Source of the DNA: Lathyrus oleraceus
Taxonomy: Eukaryota > Streptophyta > Magnoliopsida > Fabales > Fabaceae
NCBI RefSeq assembly: GCF_024323335.1
Contig: NC_066579.1
Span: 242,851,068 to 242,915,067, forward strand
DNA: 64,000 nucleotides
Direction: 5' to 3'
Program-made: the position numbers and the translations under genes
In this document: one piece after another, positions 56,718 to 64,000 of the stretch
How the letters are laid out: each line of letters opens with the position of its first letter
Position numbering within the stretch: position 1 is the first letter of the stretch
The notes under the pieces: model-generated
Seen by the model: only the letters and a program-made list of their open reading frames with translations
Databases searched by the model: none
What the model was told of the DNA's origin: nothing

Positions 56718-57795
56718 GTAAGGGGGGTTTATCGTCGCTTAATGGGTATTATAGATTAACATGTCATGGGTAGTGAGAAACCGTTGAATTGACCCTAATT
56801 GGGATTGTTGAATGCTGAAAGATTGTGATGAATAAACTGAGTTTAAGCTGTAATTGAGTCCGTAATTGTGTGAGTCGTGTTTCCCCGAACGTGTAGCTTT
56901 TTACGGAAATTCAATCGGAGGTCCGGAAGTCCTCCAACGGCGGAAAATGCGGAAACTCTGCATTCTGCCTTGTGTTAGCGCAGGAACTGCTGTTTTGTCT
57001 GCGTTAACCGGTTAACCCAGGGCGTTAACCGGTTAACACTGTTATATTTTGTGGAAATGTGCTGTTTTGCCTGCGTTAACCGGTTAACCCAGGGCGTTAA
57101 CCGGTTAACACTGTTGCGTTTTGCCAGAAAATGTATTTTTGTCCTGCGTTAACCGGTTAACCCAGGGTGTTAACCGGTTAACACTGTTGGAAATTAGAAA
57201 AATTGGTATTTTAATGTTGTGAACGTAATTGGTGATTGGCCTATTTTAGTTGATTGTGAGGAATAATTTTGTTGGGTTTATGTTATGAAATGTTGATCCA
57301 AATATGTTGATCAGTTGTGTTAAAGTTGTTGAAAATACTGAGTTGGAGGCTTGATGAGCCAAAGTTGATTATAAGTTGATTTTTGTTGAAAACGTTGTTG
57401 TGTTGATATTATTATTATGTTGTTGACAGTTTAAAGTCGTGTATGCCATGTACATTCATATGCATTAAGTCGGAGCTTTGCTCACACCACGTTGGCCTGG
57501 ATTGGCAAAATTTTAAGTTGAAAGTTGAAGGCTTATGCCTTGATGCCCACTAAAATGGCAATGATTTTAAGTTGGGAGTTTTACTCCGAATGGTACCACA
57601 TGCATGACGAGTCGAGTCTCATTAGAGTTGCATTCTGTTGGTTTGTTGTATGTGTATCAGTGGTATTGATCTTGAGTATGTATATGAGTTGTGTTGATAT
57701 TGGGTGATTAATGAGTTAAATTACTTAACATAACATGATAATTTATAATGTTTGTTACATCGATTGAGGAACTCACCCTTACAATTATTTTTCAG
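56718..57795 (+). other. Possible intron inside the chromovirus LTR
   Basis: A strong donor CTCAG|GTAAGG at 56,717/56,718 and an acceptor ATTATTTTTCAG ending at 57,795 would remove 1,078 bp from a leader transcript. The equivalent in LTR2 is 60,681-61,758. This is inferred from splice signals only. Confidence 0.4.
57003..57182 (+). repeat. Six copies of the palindrome GTTAACCGGTTAAC
   Basis: Perfect 14-bp palindromes start at 57,003, 57,024, 57,075, 57,096, 57,148 and 57,169. They form three pairs of fixed inner spacing (21 bp start to start), repeated every 72-73 bp. LTR2 has the same array (60,966-61,145), with one palindrome changed to GTTAACCGGTGAAC. A cluster of binding sites for a dimeric or Myb-like regulator is plausible, not shown. 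Confidence 0.95.
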
Positions 57796-57828
57796 GTAAC
57801 GAGCAATGAGTTGAGTAGAAGCTAGTGC

Positions 57829-59223
57829 TTGGAGTCTAGTGTAGTCACCGTAGTGGGTCATGCTCTGATAGATGAAGACATCCAGAAGACAGCGTTCAGA
57901 ACTCGGTATGGACATTATGAGTATTCTGTGATGCCTTTCGGTGTGACTAATGCGCCGGGAGTATTTATGGAATACATGAATCGTATTTTCCATACTTATC
58001 TGGATCATTTTGTGGTAGTATTTATTGATGATATTTTGATTTACTCTAAGTCCGAAGGAGAGCACCAGGAACATTTGAGATTAGTATTGGAGGTTTTGAA
58101 AGATAAGAAATTGTATGCGAAGTTGTCCAAGTGTGAGTTTTGGTTAAGAGAAGTCAGTTTTCTCGGCCATGTAATTTCAGGAAAAGGTATTGCTGTAGAT
58201 CCTTCCAAGGTAGAAGCTGTATTGCAATGGGAAACTCCTAAGTCGGTTACCGAGATTAGAAGCTTTTTGGTATTAGCTGGATATTATAGAAGATTTATTG
58301 AAGGATTTTCTAAGTTAGCACTTCCGTTGACTAAATTAACTTGCAAAGGTAAAGCTTTCGTGTGGGATGTTCAGTGCGAAGAGAGTTTTAATGAATTAAA
58401 GAGGAGATTGACGTCGGCGCCGGTTTTGACTTTGCCAAATCCGGGGGAACCGTTTATAATTTACTGTGATGCTTCGTTGATGGGTTTGGGAGGTGTACTC
58501 ATGCAAAATATTAAAGTAATTGCTTATGCGTCGCGACAGTTGAGAATTCATGAAAAGAACTATCCTACGCATGATCTTGAACTTGCTGCTGTAGTGTTTG
58601 CGCTAAAACTTTGGAGGCATTACCTTTATGGTTCCAGATTCGAAGTTTTCAGCGATCATAAAAGTTTAAAGTATCTATTTGATCAGAAAGAGCTGAACAT
58701 GAGACAACGTAGGTGGTTCGAATTGCTTAAGGATTATGATTTCGGTTTGAATTATCATCCAGGAAAAGCAAATGTTGTGGCCGATGCTTTAAGTAGGAAG
58801 ACCTTGCATGTGTCAGCAATGATGATTAAGGAGTTGGAATTAATTGAGCAATTTCGGGATATGAGTTTGGTTTGCGAAGTAACACCGCAGAGTGTGATGC
58901 TAGGAATGCTAAAGATTAATAATGATTTTATGGATAGTATCCGAGAGGCACAGAAATTGGATGTGAAATTAGTAGATATCCTTAATCGTTGTGGTCAATC
59001 AGAGAAAAGTGACTTTACGGTTGATGCGAGAGGTGTGTTGAAATTAGGGGAAAGAATTTGTATTCCTAACGACGCAATTTTGAAGAGAAGTATTCTAGAG
59101 GAGGGTCATAGAAGCAGCTTGAGTATTCATCCAGGAGCTACTAAAATGTATCAGGATTTAAAGAAATTATTTTGGTGGCCCGGAATGAAAGAAGATGTGG
59201 CTCGTTTGTGTATGCGTGCTTAA
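57829..59223 (+). pseudogene. Chromovirus copy 1: LTR-fused RT remnant, RNase H and integrase N-terminus
   Basis: A 464-codon frame whose first 15 codons come from the LTR, fused in frame to RT at 57,875. RT keeps [15 protein letters not shown] and FIDDILIYS but has lost everything upstream, including the motif A Asp, so it cannot polymerise. One residue in the conserved [12 protein letters not shown] block is Val (SFLVLAG); copy 2 has Gly. RNase H looks whole: [51 protein letters not shown]. The integrase zinc region begins ([26 protein letters not shown]), then a one-base loss in a T run near 59,205-59,207 ends the frame at 59,223. Confidence 0.9.
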
Positions 59224-60353
59224 CTTGTCAGAAGTCGAAGATTAAGCATCAGAAGCCTGCTGGGTTGATGCAACCGTTGGAAGTTCCAGAATGGAAATGG
59301 GATAGCATTTCTATGGACTTTGTAACGGGGCTGCCTGCTACCTTACGAGGGCATGATTCGATTTGGGTGATCGTTGATAGGCTCACGAAGTCGGCTCACT
59401 TCATACCTATTAACATCACATACCCAATTGCGAAGTTGGCAGAGATTTACATCCGAGTAGTTGTAAAGTTGCATGGTGTTCCTCTGTGTATTGTGTCGGA
59501 CAGAGATCCGAGGTTTACATCGGGATTTTGGAAAAGTCTGCAAGATTCGTTGGGATCTAAGTTGAGGTTGAGTTCGGCATATCATCCTCAAACTGATGGC
59601 CAAACTGAGAGAACTATTCAGTCGTTGGAAGATTTACTGAGGGCTTGTGTTCTTGAACAAGGAGGTTCGTGGGACACTTATCTTCCATTGATCGAGTTCA
59701 CATACAATAATAGTTACCATTCTAGTATCGGAATGGCGCCTTTTGAAGCATTATATGGTCGTAGATGTAGAACTCCGTTGTGTTGGCACGAATCTGGTGA
59801 GAGTGTAGTACTTGGACCAGAGTTAGTTCGAGAAACTACCGAGAAAGTGAAGTTTATCCGGGAGAAGATGAAAGCTTCTCAGAGTAGGCAGAAGAGTTAC
59901 CATGACAAGCGGAAGAAGGATTTAGAATTTCAAGTTGGTGACCATGTGTTTTTGAGAGTCACGCCTGTGACCGGAGTTGGGAGGGCTTTGAAGTCTAAAA
60001 AGCTCACTCCTCGCTTCATTGGTCCGTATCAGATCTTAGAACGGGTTGGAAGAGTTGCTTATCGGATGGCATTACCACCTAATCTTTCGAATTTGCATGA
60101 TGTATTCCATGTGTCGCAGCTTCGGAAGTATATCTCAGATCCGTCTCATGTGGTTAGTATGGATGATGTGCAAGTGCGAGATAATTTAACAGTAGAGACA
60201 AAGCCTGTGCGAGTTGAAGATCGTGAAACAAAGACTCTTCGAGGAAAAGAGATTGGGTTGGTTAAAGTCGTTTGGTTGGGAGCTGCGGGCGAAAGCATGA
60301 CATGGGAACTTGAGAGTCGGATGAAGGAGTCTTATCCAGAGTTATTTGCTTGA
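59172..60353 (+). pseudogene. Chromovirus copy 1: integrase core and chromodomain
   Basis: A 393-codon frame that continues the preceding one after the frameshift; the legible family sequence starts at about 59,208 with [10 protein letters not shown] (zinc-site cysteines). Integrase catalytic residues are all present: SMDFVTGLP, IVSDRDPRFTSGFW and TDGQTERTIQSLEDLLRA. The GPY/F module reads TPRFIGPYQILERVGRVAYR, and NLSNLHDVFHVSQLRKY follows. The C-terminus (about residues 335-393, from KPVRVEDRETK to MKESYPELF) is the chromodomain-like tail of Tekay/Del chromoviruses, thought to guide insertion to particular chromatin. The stop is at 60,351-60,353. Confidence 0.9.
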
Positions 60354-60382
60354 GGTATGTTTTCGAGGACGAAAACTCTTTT

Positions 60383-60395
60383 AGTAGGGGAGAGT
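60383..60395 (+). other. Chromovirus polypurine tract
   Basis: AGTAGGGGAGAGT lies directly before LTR2. Confidence 0.85.
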
Positions 60396-62096
60396 TGTAA
60401 CACCCCGAATTAAATAAGAGGATTATTTAATTAAGTTAATAATATATTTAATAATTTAATTAAATAAAATGAATTATTGGATTATTATTATTATTATTAT
60501 TATTTGGAATAATAATTAGTGGAAAATATATAAGTTGGAATAAGAGAAAAAGGGTCATTCATTTTTTGGTAAAGAGTTTTCACGTGAAACAGAGAAGCGG
60601 CTGAAAGGTGAAAAGTGGAGAAAGAGCAAAGGTTGAAGAACGGAAAAGCTTGAAGCTTAGAGATTGCCGGATTATCTCAGGTAAGGGGGGTTTATCGTCG
60701 CTTAATGGGTATTATAGATTAACATGTCATGGGTAGTGAGAAACCGTTGAATTGACCCTAATTGGGATTGTTGAATGCTGAAAGATTGTGATGAATAAAC
60801 TGAGTTTAAGCTGTAATTGAGTCCGTAATTGTGTGAGTCGTGTTTCCCCGAACGTGTAGCTTTTTACGGAAATTGAATCGGAGGTCCGGAAGTCCTCCAA
60901 CGGCGGAAAATGCGGAAACTCTGCATTCTGCCTTGTGTTAGCGCAGGAACTGCTGTTTTGTCTGCGTTAACCGGTTAACCCAGGGCGTTAACCGGTTAAC
61001 ACTGTTATATTTTGTGGAAATGTGCTGTTTTGCCTGCGTTAACCGGTGAACCCAGGGCGTTAACCGGTTAACACTATTGCGTTTTGCCAGAAAATGTATT
61101 TTTGTCCTGCGTTAACCGGTTAACCCAGGGCGTTAACCGGTTAACACTGTTGGAAATTAGAAAAATTGGTATTTTAATGTTGTGAACGTAATTGGTGATT
61201 GGCCTATTTTAGTTGATTGTGAGGAATAATTTTGTTGGGTTTATGTTATGAAATGTTGATCCAAATATGTTGATCAGTTGTGTTAAAGTTGTTGAAAATA
61301 CTGAGTTGGAGGCTTGATGAGCCAAAGTTGATTATAAGTTGATTTTTGTTGAAAACGTTGTTGTGTTGATATTATTATTATGTTGTTGACAGTTTAAAGT
61401 CGTGTATGCCATGTACATTCATATGCATTAAGTCGGAGCTTTGCTCACACCACGTTGGCCTGGATTGGCAAAATTTTAAGTTGAAAGTTGAAGGCTTATG
61501 CCTTGATGCCCACTAAAATGGCAATGATTTTAAGTTGGGAGTTTTACTCCGAATGGTACCACATGCATGACGAGTCGAGTCTCATTAGAGTTGCATTCTG
61601 TTGGTTTGTTGTATGTGTATCAGTGGTATTGATCTTGAGTATGTATATGAGTTGTGTTGATATTGGGTGATTAATGAGTTAAATTACTTAACATAACATG
61701 ATAATTTATAATGTTTGTTACATCGATTGAGGAACTCACCCTTACAATTATTTTTCAGGTAACGAGCAATGAGTTGAGTAGAAGCTAGTGCTTGGAGTCT
61801 AGTGTAGTCACCGTAGTGGGTCATGCTCTGATAGATGTAACATCGGGACGGGATGTTTTAATTGTTTATTGTCGGTTGTTGAACCATTTTTCATGTAATA
61901 CGTTATATGTTTGTGGAATGGTTGAGTTGATTTATATCCGCTGCGAATTGTGCAAAAAATGTTATTTTGATTAAATAATGAGCATGACAGTTATTATGTT
62001 GTTAAATGTTGTGTGACACCCTTGGTGCATAATTACTCTGATATTTGTTGTTGTTATTTTAATTACATATTTGGGGTATTTTAGAAGGGTGTTACA
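60396..62096 (+). repeat. Chromovirus LTR2, complete (1,701 bp), shared by both units
   Basis: It starts TGTAACACCCC and ends GTGTTACA. It acts as 3' LTR of copy 1 and 5' LTR of copy 2. It carries the TATA box (60,527-60,533) and the palindrome array (60,966-61,145). The last 259 bp (61,838-62,096) have no counterpart in LTR1. Confidence 0.93.
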
Positions 62097-62100
62097 TTAG

Positions 62101-62112
62101 TGGTATCAGAGC
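62101..62112 (+). other. Chromovirus primer-binding site
   Basis: TGGTATCAGAGC, the initiator tRNA-Met site, four bases after the LTR end. Confidence 0.93.
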
Positions 62113-62210
62113 AGGTCGGTCTGTCCGGCCAGTTGTCGTGTCGTTACTGTCTAACAATTGTGTAATTGTTACTAGTCTAACTTTAAGTTGTGTTGTATTG
62201 ATAAGTTGAA

Positions 62211-62840
62211 ATGGCTGGAAGGAATGACGCTGCAATGGCTGCCGCAATGCAAGCGATGGCACAAGCTGTGCAGAACTTGCCAAATGCTGGTGGTGACGCT
62301 GGATCACGTAGCTTGGCGACTTTTCAGAGAGAGAATCCGCCGGTGTTTAAAGGGAAGCATGATCCAGATGCAGCCTTGGGATGGTTGAAAGAGATTGAGA
62401 GAATCTTCCGTGTTATGGATTGCACTCCAGCTCAGAAGGTTCGGTATGGTACTCACATGCTAGCAGTCGAAGCTGATGACTGGTGGCTAGAGACTCACGA
62501 GAGGTTGACCGTGGCAGGTGAAGACATTACTTGGGATGTATTCCGTAGGGAATTTCTGAGAAAGTATTATCCGGAAGATGTCCGTGGTAAGAAGGAAATC
62601 GAGTTCCTTGAGCTGAAGCAAGGGAACATGTCTGTCACTGATTATGCTGCGAAATTTGTGGAGCTGTCCAAATTTTATCCTCATTACACTGGTGCTGGTG
62701 CTGAATTTTCAAAGTGCATCAAGTTCGAGAACGGATTGCGCTCTGAAATTAAGAAGGCTGTTGGGTATCAGAAGATACGCATTTTTACTGAATTGGTTGA
62801 TAGCTGCAGGATATTTGAAGAGGACAATAATGCTCATTGA
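62211..62840 (+). pseudogene. Chromovirus copy 2: gag, C-terminally truncated
   Basis: A 209-codon frame from MAGRNDAAMAAAMQ. The gag core is intact: ENPPVFKGKHDPDAALGWLK, VEADDWWLETHERL, WDVFRREFLRKYYPEDVR, ELKQGNMSVTDYAAKFVEL. It stops soon after IFTELVDSCRIFEEDNNAH. The usual basic region, CCHC zinc knuckle and protease are absent; pol sequence begins 14 bases later in another frame, so an internal deletion removed them. A particle protein without the knuckle should package RNA poorly. Confidence 0.88.
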
Positions 62841-62847
62841 AGATTGA

Positions 62848-64000
62848 GCTCAGATGTTTTCTTTGATGGCGACGTTGTCGGTTGAAAGTAAAGCTAAGAT
62901 AGAGGAACTGTTAGTGGTGAAAGAATTCCCTGAAGTTTTTCCTGATGAAATTCCTAGTGTGCCGCCAGAGAGGGAAGTTGAATTTACTATTGATCTGGTA
63001 CCTGGTACTAGGCCTGTTTCGATGGCACCGTATAGAATGTCGGCATCTGAATTGTATGAATTAAAGAAGCAATTGGAAGACTTACTTGAGAAGAAGTTTA
63101 TAAGACCAAGTGTGTCGCCGTGGGGAGCTCCAGTGTTGCTAGTAAAGAAGAAAGAGGGTAGTATGAGGCTTTGTATTGATTATAGACAATTGAATAAAGT
63201 AACGATCAAGAATAAGTATCCACTACCGAGGATAGATGATTTGATGGACCAATTAGTGGGTGCTTGTGTGTTCAGTAAAATTGATTTGAGATCGGGCTAT
63301 CATCAGATCAGAGTGAAAGATGAAGACATCCAGAAGACAGCGTTCAGAACTCGGTATGGACATTATGAGTATTCTGTGATGCCTTTCGGTGTGACTAATG
63401 CGCCGGGAGTATTTATGGAATACATGAATCGTATTTTCCATACTTATCTGGATCATTTTGTGGTAGTATTTATTGATGATATTTTGATTTACTCTAAGTC
63501 CGAAGGAGAGCACCAGGAACATTTGAGATTAGTATTGGAGGTTTTGAAAGATAAGAAATTGTATGCGAAGTTGTCCAAGTGTGAGTTTTGGTTAAGAGAA
63601 GTCAGTTTTCTCGGCCATGTAATTTCAGGAAAAGGTATTGCTGTAGATCCTTCCAAGGTAGAAGCTGTATTGCAATGGGAAACTCCTAAGTCGGTTACCG
63701 AGATTAGAAGCTTTTTGGGATTAGCTGGATATTATAGAAGATTTATTGAAGGATTTTCTAAGTTAGCACTTCCGTTGACTAAATTAACTTGCAAAGGTAA
63801 AGCTTTCGTGTGGGATGTTCAGTGCGAAGAGAGTTTTAATGAATTAAAGAGGAGATTGACGTCGGCGCCGGTTTTGACTTTGCCAAATCCGGGGGAACCG
63901 TTTATAATTTACTGTGATGCTTCGTTGATGGGTTTGGGAGGTGTACTCATGCAAAATATTAAAGTAATTGCTTATGCGTCGCGACAGTTGAGAATTCATG
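62848..64000 (+). pseudogene. Chromovirus copy 2: RT and RNase H start, runs off the window
   Basis: An open frame from 62,848 (a TGA precedes at 62,845; first ATG 62,854) to the window end, without a stop. It begins in the pre-RT linker ([20 protein letters not shown]). The RT blocks are complete: [36 protein letters not shown] (motif A Asp), [37 protein letters not shown]. The RNase H start [13 protein letters not shown] follows. So RT is intact here, unlike in copy 1. With no protease and no gag fusion, it is unclear how it would be expressed or matured. Marked pseudogene because of the upstream deletion. Confidence 0.88.

Larger units (their letters stand above)
56433..57874 (+). repeat. 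Chromovirus LTR1, missing its last 259 bp
   Basis: It starts TGTAACACCCCGAATTAAAT and is colinear with LTR2 until 57,874, where it jumps into RT sequence. The left flank is ATTAA (56,428-56,432). It contains an (ATT)n tract, a TATA box, a possible intron and six palindromes. The frame at 57,525-57,707 recurs unchanged at 61,488-61,670 because it is LTR sequence; I do not call it a gene. Confidence 0.92.
56433..64000 (+). mobile_element. Tekay-like chromovirus in a tandem LTR-int-LTR-int arrangement
   Basis: A plus-strand Ty3/gypsy element inserted in Ogre fragment B. Order: LTR1 (56,433-57,874, truncated), partial pol with RNase H, integrase and chromodomain (57,875-60,353), polypurine tract, LTR2 (60,396-62,096), primer-binding site, gag, a second pol running past 64,000. 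Where both copies are visible they are almost identical: LTR1 and LTR2 differ at about 6 positions in 1,442 by hand count, and the pol overlap (57,875-58,552 against 63,323-64,000) at one. The unit period between equivalent LTR bases is 3,963 bp. The right end and target duplication are outside the window. Confidence 0.9.

Noticed and set aside
57003..57182. Regularly spaced palindromes as a CRISPR-like array
   Set aside because: The sequence between palindromes is itself repeated, the setting is a plant LTR, and there are no cas genes.
57525..57707. A 60-codon frame repeated unchanged at 61,488-61,670
   Set aside because: The identity comes from the two LTR copies; the frame has no recognisable domain and falls inside the candidate LTR intron.

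Overview
This is a block of plant nuclear DNA made almost entirely of nested transposable elements. I see no ordinary host gene, tRNA, rRNA or CRISPR array. The mix (a giant Ogre/Tat Ty3-gypsy element with an extra ORF1, SIRE/Maximus-type Ty1-copia elements with an env-like ORF, a Tekay-like chromovirus and a CACTA transposon) points to a legume, most likely of the pea/vetch/lentil tribe (Fabeae). The species is an inference.

Layout. 1-8,862: decayed retroelement debris: two Ogre-type LTR fragments in opposite orientation (1-3,121), unrecognised AT-rich DNA with simple and tandem repeats, a relic Ty3/gypsy LTR end, primer-binding site and gag piece (about 5,346-6,531), then LTR-like sequence. 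8,863-52,208: one minus-strand Ogre element (3' LTR 8,863-13,478; 5' LTR from 49,535), opened by two complete SIRE-type copia insertions. SIRE-1 (15,043-29,693) has target duplication ATCCA; SIRE-2 (32,887-41,673) has ACAAT. Removing both rejoins the Ogre order, read right to left: ORF1, gag, protease, intron, RT, RNase H, archaeal-type RNase H, integrase, repeat-rich 3' UTR, LTR. SIRE-1 itself carries a 5,348-bp CACTA element (17,386-22,733, target duplication CCA) in its env-like ORF.

52,204-53,488 is a SIRE-like LTR without matching flanks. 53,489-56,432 is the 3' half of a second Ogre copy, which suggests Ogre copies in tandem around one shared LTR. 56,433-64,000 is a very young plus-strand chromovirus, also in tandem: LTR1, a partial pol with integrase and chromodomain, a shared LTR2, then gag and a second pol running off the window.

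The most interesting object is the CACTA gene (minus strand, 21,381 to 18,116). I can assemble 13 exons with GT/AG borders and matching phases into an uninterrupted 723-residue frame. It joins an En/Spm (Ptta)-like plant transposon region to a C-terminal Ulp1/C48 SUMO-protease-like domain whose His, Asp, Gln and Cys are all present with spacing close to yeast Ulp1. The element has no DDE transposase of its own and is bounded by arrays of GC-rich hairpin repeats. The retroelement genes around it are mostly broken by stops, frameshifts and active-site changes. By rough hand count SIRE-1 LTRs differ by about 4 percent and chromovirus LTRs by about 0.4 percent. The inferred order is Ogre first, then the SIREs, then CACTA inside SIRE-1, with the chromovirus tandem also recent.
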